Source: an uncultured Roseibium sp.
GTDB taxonomy: Bacteria; Pseudomonadota; Alphaproteobacteria; Rhizobiales; Stappiaceae
Assembly (NCBI RefSeq): GCF_947499295.1
Contig: NZ_CANMNP010000012.1
Location: forward strand, 1-64,000
Direction of reading: 5' to 3'
DNA length: 64,000 nucleotides
In this document: piece after piece, positions 52,208-62,422 of the stretch
How the letters are laid out: each line of letters starts with the position of its first letter
How positions within the stretch are numbered: position 1 is the first letter of the stretch
Position numbers and translations under genes: made by a program
The notes under the pieces: generated by a model
Told to the model about the DNA's origin: nothing
What the model saw: only the letters and a program-made list of their open reading frames with translations
The model's database searches: none

Positions 52208-55000
52208 ATGAGCTTGTATCAAGACTACCTGAAAGAGATCGACACGCGCAAAGAACAAGGCTTGCATCCAAAGCCGATAGAAGACGGCGCCTTGTTGGAG
52301 GAAATCGTTGCCCAGATCAAAGATCAGGGAAACGAGCACAGGGAAGCGTCTGTCAAGTTCTTCATCTATAACACCTTGCCTGGTACAACGAGCGCTGCCG
52401 GTGTCAAAGCCAAGTTTCTGAAAGAGATCATTCTTGGCCAGGCTGATGTTGCCGAGATCTCCCCATCCTTTGCCCTTGAGCTGCTTTCACACATGAAGGG
52501 CGGTCCTTCGGTGGAGGTTCTGCTCGACCTGGCCCTCGGCGAGGATCAGGCCATTGCAGCCGATGCAGCCGACGTCCTGAAAACGCAGGTGTTTCTTTAT
52601 GAGGCGGATACGAACCGCCTGAAAGAGGCTTTGGCCAGTAGCAGCGCGATTGCCAAAGACATCATCGAGAGTTACGCGAAGGCGGAATTCTTCACGAGAC
52701 TTCCGGAGATCGACGAAGAAATCAAGGTCGTGACCTATATCGCCGCCGAAGGCGATATTTCCACCGACCTTCTGTCACCGGGCAACCAGGCCCATTCCCG
52801 CGCCGATCGGGAACTGCACGGCAAGTGCATGATCTCCGAGCGTGCGCAGGAGGAAATTCAGGCGCTGAAACTGCAGCACCCGGACAAGCAGGTGATGCTG
52901 ATCGCAGAGAAGGGCACCATGGGTGTGGGCTCCTCGCGCATGTCCGGCGTCAACAATGTTGCGCTCTGGACCGGCAAGCAGGCGAGCCCCTATGTGCCTT
53001 TCGTGAACTTCGCGCCTATCGTGGCCGGCACCAATGGCATCTCTCCCATTTTCCTGACAACCGTTGGTGTGACCGGCGGCATCGGCATCGACCTCAAAAA
53101 CTGGGTCAAGAAGCTGGATTCCGACGGCAACCCGATCCTCAACAACGACGGCAATCCGGTTCTGGAACAGAAATATTCGGTTGAGACCGGCACTGTTCTA
53201 ACCATCAACACCAAGAAGAAGAAGCTCTACAACGAAGGCGGCGATGAAGAACTTGTCGATGTCGGCTCTTCGTTCAATCCGCAAAAGCTCGAATTCATGA
53301 AGGCAGGCGGGTCCTACGCGATCGTTTTCGGCAAGAAGCTTCAGAGCTTTGCCTGCGAGACGCTCGGTGTCGAACTGAAATCCGCTTTCGCTCCTTCCAA
53401 GGAAGTGTCTCATGAAGGCCAGGGCCTGACCGCGGTCGAAAAAATCTTCAACAGGAATGCGGTCGGTGTCACGCCGGGCAAGGTTCTGCATGCGGGCTCC
53501 GACGTTCGCGTCAAGGTGAACATCGTCGGTTCACAGGACACCACCGGCCTGATGACTTCTCAAGAGCTTGAGGCCATGGCGGCTACAGTTCTTTCGCCGA
53601 CTGTTGACGGTGCCTACCAGTCCGGTTGCCATACCGCATCGGTCTGGGATTTGAAGGCTCAGGCAAATACGCCGAAACTGATGGCGTTCATGCACAGGTT
53701 TGGGCTGATCACCGCACGCGACCCGAAAGGCGTCTATCATTCCATGACGGACGTGATCCACAAGGTCTTGAACGACATCACTGTGGATGACTGGGCGATC
53801 ATTATCGGCGGCGATTCCCATACCAGAATGTCCAAGGGGGTCGCATTCGGTGCCGATTCGGGAACGGTGGCTCTTGCGCTCGCGACCGGCGAAGCAACCA
53901 TGCCGATCCCTGAATCGGTCAAGGTGACTTTCAAAGGGCAAATGGCCGATCACATGGACTTCCGAGACGTTGTTCATGCAACCCAGTCGCAGATGCTCAA
54001 GCAGTTCGGAGACAACGTTTTCCAGGGCCGGATCATCGAAGTACACATTGGAACGCTGCTTGCGGACCAGGCCTTCACTTTCACCGACTGGACGGCGGAA
54101 ATGAAGGCCAAGGCGTCGATCTGCATTTCTGAAGACGCGACGCTGATTGAATCGCTCGAGATTGCGAAGAGCCGTATTCAGGTCATGATCGACAAGGGCA
54201 TGGACAATGAAGTTCAAATGCTTCAGGGCCTGGTCGACATCGCCGACAAGCGTATCGCGGAAATCAAGTCCGGAGAAAAGCCGGCTCTGACACCAGATGC
54301 CAACGCCAAGTATTTCGCGGAAGTCGTCGTCGATCTTGATGAGATCAATGAACCGATGATTGCCGACCCGGATGTGAACAACGCTGATGTTTCCAAGCGC
54401 TATACCCACGACACGATCCGGCCAATTTCCTACTACGGTGCGGAAAAGAAGGTCGATCTTGGTTTTGTCGGGTCCTGCATGGTGCACAAGGGCGATGTGA
54501 AAATCGTCGCCCAGATGCTGCGTAATCTGGAAAAGGAAAAAGGCAGCGTCGAGTTCAAGGCTCCATTGGTTCTTGCCGCACCGACCTACAACATCATCGA
54601 TGAGTTGAAGGACGAGGGCGACTGGGAAGTGCTGCAGAAGTACTCCGGCTTTGAGTTTGATGACACTTCGCCCAAAAACACTGCCCGGACCGAATACGAG
54701 AACATCCTCTATCTGGAGCGGCCTGGCTGTAACCTGTGCATGGGCAACCAGGAGAAGGCTGCAAAGGGCGATACGGTTCTGGCGACGTCAACACGTCTCT
54801 TCAAGGGGCGAGTGGTCGAGGACGCCGGCGACAAGAAAGGTGAGTCCCTGCTTGCTTCAACGCCAGTCGTAGTGCTGTCAGCAATCCTCGGCAGAACGCC
54901 GACAGTGGATGAGTACAAGACGGCCGTTGAGGGTATCGACCTGACCAAGTTCGCTCCGCCGCTTCAAAAGCCGCTGGATGCCAAGTCGGTGCACTTCTAA
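52208..55000 (+). CDS. acnB: Bifunctional aconitate hydratase 2/2-methylisocitrate dehydratase
   Basis: A 930-residue AcnB-type enzyme. HEAT-like N-terminal region (MSLYQDYLKEID start), swivel domain with KGTMGVGSSRMSGVNN, and Fe-S core with VGSCMVHKGDV and CNLCMGNQEKA cluster ligands. It works in the TCA cycle and can dehydrate 2-methylisocitrate. The start at 52208 is typical of the family; the frame is open to 52082. It is divergent from acnA and ends in a bidirectional terminator. Confidence 0.95.
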   Translation: MSLYQDYLKEIDTRKEQGLHPKPIEDGALLEEIVAQIKDQGNEHREASVKFFIYNTLPGTTSAAGVKAKFLKEIILGQADVAEISPSFALELLSHMKGGPSVEVLLDLALGEDQAIAADAADVLKTQVFLYEADTNRLKEALASSSAIAKDIIESYAKAEFFTRLPEIDEEIKVVTYIAAEGDISTDLLSPGNQAHSRADRELHGKCMISERAQEEIQALKLQHPDKQVMLIAEKGTMGVGSSRMSGVNNVALWTGKQASPYVPFVNFAPIVAGTNGISPIFLTTVGVTGGIGIDLKNWVKKLDSDGNPILNNDGNPVLEQKYSVETGTVLTINTKKKKLYNEGGDEELVDVGSSFNPQKLEFMKAGGSYAIVFGKKLQSFACETLGVELKSAFAPSKEVSHEGQGLTAVEKIFNRNAVGVTPGKVLHAGSDVRVKVNIVGSQDTTGLMTSQELEAMAATVLSPTVDGAYQSGCHTASVWDLKAQANTPKLMAFMHRFGLITARDPKGVYHSMTDVIHKVLNDITVDDWAIIIGGDSHTRMSKGVAFGADSGTVALALATGEATMPIPESVKVTFKGQMADHMDFRDVVHATQSQMLKQFGDNVFQGRIIEVHIGTLLADQAFTFTDWTAEMKAKASICISEDATLIESLEIAKSRIQVMIDKGMDNEVQMLQGLVDIADKRIAEIKSGEKPALTPDANAKYFAEVVVDLDEINEPMIADPDVNNADVSKRYTHDTIRPISYYGAEKKVDLGFVGSCMVHKGDVKIVAQMLRNLEKEKGSVEFKAPLVLAAPTYNIIDELKDEGDWEVLQKYSGFEFDDTSPKNTARTEYENILYLERPGCNLCMGNQEKAAKGDTVLATSTRLFKGRVVEDAGDKKGESLLASTPVVVLSAILGRTPTVDEYKTAVEGIDLTKFAPPLQKPLDAKSVHF

Positions 55001-55076
55001 GACGACCGGCAGCGGCGGCAAGCCGTCGCTGCCTCAGGTTTGACCGTCATTCGAAACACCATCGGGTGACAGGCAT

Positions 55077-55105
55077 AAAAAAGCCCGGGTCCTGCCCGGG
55101 CTTTT
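55077..55105. terminator. Bidirectional intrinsic terminator between acnB and typA
   Basis: AAGCCCGGG and CCCGGGCTT around TCCTG with A- and T-runs on either side, serving both convergent genes. Confidence 0.92.
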
Positions 55106-55124
55106 GTCTTTCGTTCCTGATGTA

Positions 55125-56948
55125 TCAGGCAGATGCCTTATTCGCCGCACGCTCAGCACGCTTGCGCTCATGCGGGTCGAGCATCGCTTTGCGCAGCCGG
55201 ATGGAACTTGGTGTGACTTCCACCAGTTCATCGTCCGAGATATAGGACAGTGCAGCCTCCAGCGTCAGTTTCATCGGCGTTGTCAGCTTGACCGCGTCAT
55301 CCTTGCCGGCAGAGCGGATGTTGGTGAGCTGCTTGCCTTTCAGAACATTTACTTCCAGATCGTTGCCGCGCGTGTGCTCGCCAACAATCATGCCCGGATA
55401 AACCTTGGTTCCAGGCTCTATCATCATCGGGCCCCGGTCTTCCAGGTTGAAAAGAGCATATGCGACAGCTTCGCCGGTTCCGTTGGAAAGAAGAACGCCG
55501 GTGTGACGGCCCTGGATCGGCCCTTTGTAAGGCTCATATCCATGGAACAGGCGGTTGAAGATCGCCGTGCCACGCGTATCCGACAAGAGTTCTGCCTGGT
55601 ACCCGATCAGTCCACGCGTTGGTGCGTGGAAGACCAGTCGCGTCCGGCCACCACCGGACGGTTTCATTTCAAGCAGATCCGCTTTTCGCTCCTGAAGTTT
55701 CTGAACGACGATGCCTGAATGCTCTTCGTCGACGTCAATGATGACTTCTTCGATCGGCTCAAGCCGGTTGTTGGCATCGTCATATTGATAGACGACGCGC
55801 GGTCGGCCGACACCAAGCTCAAAGCCTTCGCGGCGCATGTTTTCAATCAGGATCGCCAGAAGCAATTCGCCGCGGCCCGACACGATGAAGGCATCCGGTT
55901 CGTCCGTGTCTTCCACCTTCAGGGCAACGTTGCCTTCGGCTTCCTTCTTAAGGCGCTCGCGGATAACACGGGACTGAACCTTCGAGCCTTCTGTGCCCGC
56001 AAGCGGACTGTCATTGACGCGGAAGGTCATTGAAAGCGTCGGTGGGTCAATCGGCTGCGCCTGGAGTGGCTCGTCAACACCCGGTGCGCAAAGCGTGTCG
56101 GCAACCGTTGCCTTTGTCAGGCCGGCTATGGCAACGATGTCGCCTGCTTCGCCCTTTTCGATCGGCTGGCGCTCCAGTCCGCGGAAAGCGAGAATTTTTG
56201 AAACACGCCCGGTTTCGACAGCGCCACCGTCGCGGGACAACGCCTTGAGGGGCATGTTCGGCAGGGCCGTGCCGGAGGCGATGCGGCCGGTGAGAATGCG
56301 GCCAAGGAACGGGTCGGATTCAATTGTTGTTGCCAGCATGCGGAATTCGCCCGGCTCCGCAGCAGGAGCCGCGACCTTGTCGAGCACCATATCGAAGAGC
56401 GGATCCATATTGTCCTGCGGGCCTTCCGGCTCCAGCGCCATCCATTCCTGCTTGGCCGATCCGTAAAGAACCGGGAAATCCAGCTGGTCTTCATTGGCAT
56501 CAAGGGCTGCGAACAGATCGAACACTTCGTCGAGGACTTCTTCTGCGCGCTGTTCCGGCTTGTCGATCTTGTTGATGGCGACAATCGGCTTGAGGCCGAG
56601 CTTGAGTGCCTTGCCGAGCACGAATTTGGTCTGCGGCATGGGGCCTTCTGCTGCATCAACCAGAAGGATAACGCCGTCGACCATGTGCAGAATACGCTCC
56701 ACTTCTCCGCCAAAGTCGGCGTGGCCGGGAGTGTCGACAATGTTGATCCGCGTGTCTTTCCAGACCAGCGAGGTTACTTTCGCCAGGATGGTAATGCCGC
56801 GTTCGCGCTCAATGTCATTGGAATCCATCATGCGCTCTTCGGTGCGCTGATTGTCCCGGAATGCGCCCGATTGTTTCAAAAGGACGTCAATGAGCGTTGT
56901 TTTGCCATGGTCAACGTGCGCGATGATGGCAATATTACGAAGGTTCAT
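55125..56948 (-). CDS. typA: Translational GTPase TypA/BipA
   Basis: A 607-residue ribosome-associated GTPase of the EF-G/LepA superfamily. G1 motif AHVDHGKTTL at residues 9-18, G3 DTPGHADFGG, G4 NKIDKP. The C-terminal BipA-specific domain holds TRGLIGYQAELLSDTRGTAI. Start at 56948 (MNLRNIAIIAH); the open frame upstream is not family-like. It supports growth under stress and low temperature in other bacteria. Confidence 0.96.
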   Translation of the reverse strand: MNLRNIAIIAHVDHGKTTLIDVLLKQSGAFRDNQRTEERMMDSNDIERERGITILAKVTSLVWKDTRINIVDTPGHADFGGEVERILHMVDGVILLVDAAEGPMPQTKFVLGKALKLGLKPIVAINKIDKPEQRAEEVLDEVFDLFAALDANEDQLDFPVLYGSAKQEWMALEPEGPQDNMDPLFDMVLDKVAAPAAEPGEFRMLATTIESDPFLGRILTGRIASGTALPNMPLKALSRDGGAVETGRVSKILAFRGLERQPIEKGEAGDIVAIAGLTKATVADTLCAPGVDEPLQAQPIDPPTLSMTFRVNDSPLAGTEGSKVQSRVIRERLKKEAEGNVALKVEDTDEPDAFIVSGRGELLLAILIENMRREGFELGVGRPRVVYQYDDANNRLEPIEEVIIDVDEEHSGIVVQKLQERKADLLEMKPSGGGRTRLVFHAPTRGLIGYQAELLSDTRGTAIFNRLFHGYEPYKGPIQGRHTGVLLSNGTGEAVAYALFNLEDRGPMMIEPGTKVYPGMIVGEHTRGNDLEVNVLKGKQLTNIRSAGKDDAVKLTTPMKLTLEAALSYISDDELVEVTPSSIRLRKAMLDPHERKRAERAANKASA

Positions 56949-57123
56949 GTGTGGGCTCCAAAAGACAGAGCGGGCCCCCGCGGACCCGCACACATTGTCT
57001 CGAATTCAGGTAATTTCGGATCGGCACTCGGCCGAATTTGGCGCCTTTATACGTGCGGCGCGTGAATTGTGCAATGCGATGTCCATTCGTTGCATTGACT
57101 TGGTGAAGATTCACCCCTAGTTC

Positions 57124-57138
57124 GTAAGGTAACCTTAC
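57124..57138. promoter_or_regulatory. MarR operator
   Basis: GTAAGGTAACCTTAC is a 15-bp palindrome with 7-bp perfect arms around one A, 17 bp before the marR start. Spacing and half-site length are typical of MarR-family autoregulation sites. Confidence 0.7.
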
Positions 57139-57154
57139 TAAAAAAGGGGCGGGA

Positions 57155-57616
57155 ATGGGTCTTCCGGAACCGAATGTCGGCGTCACCATGCTGGTCGTGG
57201 ATCTTGCACGGTTGTTGCGACGGAATTTTGAAGCTGAGCTCAGCAAGGTCGATACCGGCCTGACCGCAGGTGAAGCGCGCACGCTGTTCTATGTCTGGCG
57301 TTTGCCCGGTCAGCGGCAGGCTGTGCTCGCCGATGCCATGTATGTCGAGCCGATGACCCTGGTCGGGTATCTCGATACGCTGGAAAAAGCCGGACTGATC
57401 AAACGCTGCACAGACCCGAGTGACAGACGTGCCAAACTGGTTGAGCTGACCCCGAAGGCCCAACCACTTTTGGAAAATATCGGAACGGCACTTCATGCTG
57501 TGCGGTCAAGGGCGCTGGAAAACATTCCCCCTGACAAAAGACAAGTATTGGAAATGCTGCTGCAAACCATGAAGGACGGTTTGCTTGAGGAGGTTTCCAA
57601 AGGAAAACAGAAATGA
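57155..57616 (+). CDS. MarR family regulator
   Basis: A 153-residue winged-helix regulator: PGQRQAVLADAMYVEPMTLV as recognition part and GLIKRCTDPSDRRAKLVELTP as the wing with the conserved DRR. Its stop overlaps the MFS start (ATGA), so the pair is coupled. The palindrome in front suggests autorepression and control of the efflux gene. Confidence 0.93.
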   Translation: MGLPEPNVGVTMLVVDLARLLRRNFEAELSKVDTGLTAGEARTLFYVWRLPGQRQAVLADAMYVEPMTLVGYLDTLEKAGLIKRCTDPSDRRAKLVELTPKAQPLLENIGTALHAVRSRALENIPPDKRQVLEMLLQTMKDGLLEEVSKGKQK

Positions 57617-58824
57617 CGTCCACAAGCCCGATCATGAGCGCAAGACGGACCTCGCTTCTGGGGGCCGGGCTTGTTGCCATCGGTCCCATATCAATGGCGC
57701 TTTATACACCGGCCATGCCGACGCTTGTCGAAGCCTTCGGAACAACGGACGGTGCCGTCAAACTGACCTTGACCTCCTATTTTGCGGGTTTCGCGCTGGC
57801 GCAGCTCGTTTGTGGTCCGCTTTCCGACGCCTTCGGCCGCAAGCCGACCGCAATGGCTTTTCTACTGCTCTATCTGACATCAAGCATCTTGGCGACATTC
57901 GCACCAACCGTGGAATTCATGTTGGTGGCGCGGGCATTGCAGGGTGTTGGGGCTGCCGTTGGAATTGCCGTTTCCCGGGCGATCGTACGCGATCAGTTTA
58001 CCGGTGAAGCTTCGGCCAGGATCATGAATACGATTGCCATGATGCTGGCGGTCGGGCCGGCCATTTCTCCGACAATCGGAGGCTTCGTTCTTGAACTGTC
58101 GGGTTGGCGGGAAATCTTCTGGTGCATGGTTGTCTATGGCCTTGCTCTCATGATCGCCGTTTCCTTCTTTCAGACGGAAACCAACCCCGATCCAGGCAGG
58201 CATCACCTCAAGCCGCGTCGTCTTGCGTCGAACTACATGACCTTGTTGACCGATCCGCGTTTCATGTCGCCTGCGCTTCTTATCGGATGTGGCCTTGGAA
58301 ACCTTTATACATTCGCGACAATCCTGCCCTTCGTTCTCATTCACAAGGTCGGTCTGTCGCCTTCAGAGTTTGGATTGACCATGGTTCTGCAGTCCGGTTC
58401 GTTCATTGTCGGGACTGTTCTGACAGGCCGTTTGCTGCGGTTCGTGGAAGCAAAAAAACTCGTGCCTTTCGGTTTGGCGCTCTGGGTGGTTGCCGCTTTG
58501 CTGATGAGCTTTCTGACGCTGACACAGGAGCCGAGTATCGCCACGGTCATGGCACCGGTCGGCCTGTTCACGTTTGCATTGGCGCTGGTTTTGCCGGCCA
58601 GTTTCACCGAAACTCTTGCGCCGTTCCCAGGTATTGCCGGCGCTGCATCGTCCATGGTCGGGTTCTTGCAGTGTGGTGTCGCAATTGTTGCGAGCGTCAT
58701 CATCGCTCTATTGGGCGATCAGTTGCTTGGCTTCGGCGTGGTGCTGCCACTGGTGCCAATTGCCGGAATTGTGGGATATCTGGTCTTTAAAAGCCGGATA
58801 CCGCAAACAGCGGCCGCAGAATAG
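57613..58824 (+). CDS. MFS multidrug efflux protein (Bcr/CflA type)
   Basis: A 403-residue, about 12-span drug/H+ antiporter. FALAQLVCGPLSDAFGRKPT is the Bcr/CflA-type motif A between helices 2 and 3, and VARALQGVGAAVGIAVSRAI the motif B region. It begins within the marR stop codon. Likely exports an antimicrobial that binds the MarR protein. Substrate unknown. Confidence 0.9.
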   Translation: MTSTSPIMSARRTSLLGAGLVAIGPISMALYTPAMPTLVEAFGTTDGAVKLTLTSYFAGFALAQLVCGPLSDAFGRKPTAMAFLLLYLTSSILATFAPTVEFMLVARALQGVGAAVGIAVSRAIVRDQFTGEASARIMNTIAMMLAVGPAISPTIGGFVLELSGWREIFWCMVVYGLALMIAVSFFQTETNPDPGRHHLKPRRLASNYMTLLTDPRFMSPALLIGCGLGNLYTFATILPFVLIHKVGLSPSEFGLTMVLQSGSFIVGTVLTGRLLRFVEAKKLVPFGLALWVVAALLMSFLTLTQEPSIATVMAPVGLFTFALALVLPASFTETLAPFPGIAGAASSMVGFLQCGVAIVASVIIALLGDQLLGFGVVLPLVPIAGIVGYLVFKSRIPQTAAAE

Positions 58825-58921
58825 CTCAATTCCGTCGTCTGCGGCACAGCATGTCGACAACGGCTTGACCCTTTATCGTGAAAGAGGCATCAGGTGCCTG
58901 CGAAAAGGGATTACAAGTACC

Positions 58922-59737
58922 GTGAAAGCCGCCGAATACCGTCTTCCTGACTGCCGCCCGCATGTCATGGGCATCTTGAACGTCACCCCGGATTCGTTTT
59001 CCGACGGCGGGCACCACAATGCGGCAAATGAAGCGCTTGATCATGCCAGAACGATGATTGCGGAAGGCGCGGACATTCTGGATGTCGGCGGCGAGAGCAC
59101 CCGGCCGGGTTCGGAGCCGGTTTCGCTTGATGTTGAATGGTCGCGTCTCGATCCGGTCCTGGAAGGTGTTATCGCCCTTGGAACGCCTGTCTCCATCGAC
59201 ACCTATAAGGCCGAAATTGCGCGGCGCGCTTGCAAGGCGGGGGCCGTCATCGTCAACGATGTCTGGGGTCTTCGGAAAGATCCGGAAATGGCGGACGTTG
59301 TCGCGGAAGCCAAGGTGCATGTGGTGATGATGCACAATCGGGAAAGCGCTGACACCGATCTGGATATTCTCAGCGACATCGACCGTGCATTTGAAACTTC
59401 CATGGAATTGGCAGACCGCGCAGGGATCCCCAAGGAAAAACAGCTGCTCGACCCGGGGTTTGGTTTCGGGAAAACCATCGACCAGAATTTTATCATCTTG
59501 AATCGCTTCGAAAGTCTTCAGAAGCATGGTCTTCCTCTATTGGCCGGAGCATCGCGCAAGCGGATGGTGGGAACCGTCTTGAATGCTGACATGGAAGAGC
59601 GGCTTTTCGGCTCGCTTGCCGTCCATCTTACGGCCATGACAAAAGGTGCGGTCATAGTACGTGCACATGACGTGCGTCCACATGCCGAGTGCGTGCGTAT
59701 GTTGGAGGCAACCTGGCTGGAACGGAACCCGATCTGA
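58922..59737 (+). CDS. folP: Dihydropteroate synthase
   Basis: A 271-residue folate enzyme joining DHPPP and p-aminobenzoate. VMGILNVTPDSFSDGGHH, then GGESTRPG, and the late GASRKRM block are diagnostic. The GTG at 58922 is preferred since the long frame from 58574 overlaps the MFS gene. folK follows without a gap. Confidence 0.94.
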   Translation: MKAAEYRLPDCRPHVMGILNVTPDSFSDGGHHNAANEALDHARTMIAEGADILDVGGESTRPGSEPVSLDVEWSRLDPVLEGVIALGTPVSIDTYKAEIARRACKAGAVIVNDVWGLRKDPEMADVVAEAKVHVVMMHNRESADTDLDILSDIDRAFETSMELADRAGIPKEKQLLDPGFGFGKTIDQNFIILNRFESLQKHGLPLLAGASRKRMVGTVLNADMEERLFGSLAVHLTAMTKGAVIVRAHDVRPHAECVRMLEATWLERNPI

Positions 59738-60250
59738 ATGCCCATAAGTGAAAACTCTCCGCTTGCTCCAACACGATGTGCCTTGGGGCTTGGATCCAAC
59801 CTTGGTGATCCGCAAGCAAATCTTGAACACGCCGTCCAGCTGCTGGACCAGACCAGTGGCCTCACGGTCGTGAGGCGCTCGTCCGACTACCGCACACCTC
59901 CCTGGGGGCCGGTTCCGCAGGATGACTACGTAAACATATGCCTGGTGGTGGATACGACACTGTCTCCACAAGACCTCCTGAAGCGCTGTCTTGAGACTGA
60001 AGCCGAACTCGGACGCGTCCGCGACATCCGCTGGGGCCCGCGGAAGATCGACATTGATGTTCTGATCTACGGTGTTGAGAAAGTCGAAGAGACAGATCTG
60101 GAAATCCCGCACCCACGCATGGGGGACAGGGCGTTTGTCTTGATCCCGCTTTCCGAGATCTGGCCAGACGCGCCCCTGGGCGATGGCCGTACGGCGGCGG
60201 AGGCCCTAGAGACGTGCCCGGATCAAGAGGGTGTTGTGAAACTGGACTAG
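59738..60250 (+). CDS. folK: 6-hydroxymethyl-7,8-dihydropterin pyrophosphokinase
   Basis: A 170-residue kinase that supplies DHPPP for FolP. CALGLGSNLGDPQANL, RWGPRKIDIDVLIYG and EIPHPRMGDRAFVLIPL are the full HPPK signatures. The ATG directly follows the folP stop, so the two form an operon. folB is not seen next to them. Confidence 0.95.
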   Translation: MPISENSPLAPTRCALGLGSNLGDPQANLEHAVQLLDQTSGLTVVRRSSDYRTPPWGPVPQDDYVNICLVVDTTLSPQDLLKRCLETEAELGRVRDIRWGPRKIDIDVLIYGVEKVEETDLEIPHPRMGDRAFVLIPLSEIWPDAPLGDGRTAAEALETCPDQEGVVKLD

Positions 60251-60266
60251 GCTCCAGCAAATGACC

Positions 60267-60947
60267 TCACAGGTGAATGAAACTGTCCATATGGAACCGC
60301 GCATTTGCAGGGTCCTGGCGGTGATCTTCACCTATTGGGCAAGCTCTCCTGGCAAGACAGCCGCTCCAGCAGCTAGCGCTTTTCAATGAAACAAGATGTT
60401 CCCGGCATTTCGGAGCGTCATATCCGTTTTCAATGGAGAGCGCGCTCACTGGACAGGCGGAGATGCAGGGTTTGTCCCTGCAGGTCTCGCATGGGCCGTC
60501 CACTTTGGACGCTACCGCTACTTCGACAACGAGTTCTGACAGGAGTGCAGCCCGAAACCCTGTCCATGGTCCATAGCGTTGGTGGGCGAGGACGCCCATC
60601 GGGCTTTGCGAAAACCCGCCACAGGCCAGGGCCCATTGCTGAAAGGGATGGAACGGAGGCCCCTCGAACGGGAAAAGCGCTTCAAGACCATTCGCGATGG
60701 CAATCGCACTCAAAATTCTCTTAGTGTAGCGGTCGAGCGGATCGGGTTTTTCGTCGGAAAATTCCGGGCTTGAGGTCAGGAGCGGCCAAAGAGTTTGGCC
60801 AGTGCTGCCAACAAGGAGCAATGACCTTGGGTATTTGCCGCTTTTCAGGGCCGGAATCGGATCGCCGGGGCCGGGTGAAAACCCGCCCAGTACGAAAAAA
60901 CCAGCGGCTGCAAGACTGTCTGTCAGATCTGCCGCTGGAGTTTCCAT
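60267..60947 (-). CDS. [4Fe-4S] protein, QueG-like but short
   Basis: A 226-residue protein with two cluster motifs: CETCRDKPCISACPVSALS and CWSGCLARRACPIG. The layout resembles the C-terminal part of epoxyqueuosine reductase QueG, but it is much shorter than that enzyme (about 370 residues) and lacks the full cobalamin-binding half. It lies 11 bp after argG on the same strand. A ferredoxin-like or QueG-derived role is inferred. Confidence 0.7.
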   Translation of the reverse strand: METPAADLTDSLAAAGFFVLGGFSPGPGDPIPALKSGKYPRSLLLVGSTGQTLWPLLTSSPEFSDEKPDPLDRYTKRILSAIAIANGLEALFPFEGPPFHPFQQWALACGGFSQSPMGVLAHQRYGPWTGFRAALLSELVVEVAVASKVDGPCETCRDKPCISACPVSALSIENGYDAPKCREHLVSLKSASCWSGCLARRACPIGEDHRQDPANARFHMDSFIHL

Positions 60948-60958
60948 ATCAATTTTCT

Positions 60959-62179
60959 TTAGCCGAGCCGGTTACGCTTGGCCAAAGTGCGCAAGCGCAG
61001 GGCGTTCAGTTTGATGAAACCTGCAGCATCCTTCTGGTCATACGCGCCCTGATCGTCCTCAAATGTCACAAGCTCTTCAGAATAGAGCGAATATGGAGAC
61101 GACCTGCCAACCAGGATAACGTTGCCCTTATAAAGCTTCAAACTCACGGTGCCGGTAACATGTTCCTGGCTCTTGTCGATCAGTGCCTGAAGCATTTCGC
61201 GCTCTGGCGAGAACCAGAAGCCATTGTATATCAGTTCGGAATAGCGCGGCATCAACTCGTCTTTGAGGTGCGCTGCTCCGCGGTCGAGCGTTATGGATTC
61301 CATGGCGCGGTGTGCCGTCAGCAAGATGGTGCCGCCAGGTGTCTCATAGACACCACGGCTTTTCATGCCGACAAAACGGTTCTCGACCATATCCAGGCGG
61401 CCAATTCCGTTGTCGCGGCCATAGTCATTCAACTTGGCAAAGAGCGTTGCCGGCGACATTTTTTCTCCGTTAAGCGAAACCGCGTCGCCCTTTTCGAAGC
61501 CGATTTCGATTTCGGTAACGACATCTGGTGCCTCGGTCGGGTCGACCGTGCGCTGGTAGACGTAGCCCGGCGCCTCTTCCGCAGGATCTTCCAGCACTTT
61601 GCCTTCAGAAGAAGAATGCAACATGTTGGCGTCAACGGAGAACGGAGCTTCGCCAAGCTTATCTTTCGGTACCGGGATCTGATGCTTTTCGGCAAAATCG
61701 AGCAGATCGGTCCGAGATTTGAACGTCCAGTCACGCCAAGGCGCGATGATCTTGATGTCGGGGTTAAGAGCATAGGCTGACAGTTCAAAGCGAACCTGGT
61801 CATTTCCTTTGCCGGTTGCGCCGTGGGCAATCGCGTCAGCGCCAGTTTCTTCCGCAATTTCGATCAGTCGCTTGGAGATCAGCGGCCGGGCGATTGACGT
61901 GCCGAGCAGATAAACCCCTTCATAGACGGCGTTTGCGCGGAACATCGGGAAGACGAAGTCGCGTATGAATTCCTCTCGAAGATCATCAATATAGATTTCC
62001 TTGATGCCGAGCATTTCGGCCTTGCGGCGTGCCGGTTCTAGTTCCTCTCCCTGGCCGAGATCTGCAGTGAAGGTTACGACTTCGCAGTCAAATTCTGTTT
62101 GCAGCCATTTCAGGATGATGGATGTGTCGAGGCCGCCGGAATAGGCGAGCACGACTTTCTTGATGTCACCATGCGCCAT
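60959..62179 (-). CDS. argG: Argininosuccinate synthase
   Basis: A 406-residue enzyme of arginine biosynthesis, ligating citrulline and aspartate with [23 protein letters not shown] is the PP-loop at residues 8-27, and [15 protein letters not shown] the second signature. Start at 62179 (MAHGDIKK) is typical; the frame is open to 62242. An iron-sulfur protein gene follows closely. Confidence 0.97.
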   Translation of the reverse strand: MAHGDIKKVVLAYSGGLDTSIILKWLQTEFDCEVVTFTADLGQGEELEPARRKAEMLGIKEIYIDDLREEFIRDFVFPMFRANAVYEGVYLLGTSIARPLISKRLIEIAEETGADAIAHGATGKGNDQVRFELSAYALNPDIKIIAPWRDWTFKSRTDLLDFAEKHQIPVPKDKLGEAPFSVDANMLHSSSEGKVLEDPAEEAPGYVYQRTVDPTEAPDVVTEIEIGFEKGDAVSLNGEKMSPATLFAKLNDYGRDNGIGRLDMVENRFVGMKSRGVYETPGGTILLTAHRAMESITLDRGAAHLKDELMPRYSELIYNGFWFSPEREMLQALIDKSQEHVTGTVSLKLYKGNVILVGRSSPYSLYSEELVTFEDDQGAYDQKDAAGFIKLNALRLRTLAKRNRLG

Positions 62180-62422
62180 AGAGGAAGGGTCCAGTTCGCT
62201 TTTTCGGGACTGTATGTCCGCACCGTTGAAAATTTGCGGCAATTTAGCCGGTTCTTTACCCGGCGCAAGCCCTTAGGCGTCGGTAAGGGCAGGACAATCT
62301 GTTGCAGGCGGGAAACAGCCTGCAGGTAACACGGGACAGGTTTGAAACTTGCAATTGACCGGAAGGCGGAAGAGGGTGTTAACAGGAAGTGAACGCATCA
62401 AGGGGCCAGACTGGGAGGCGGT

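Noticed and set aside
60770..61780. 336-codon open frame opposite argG
   Set aside because: Antisense shadow of argG.
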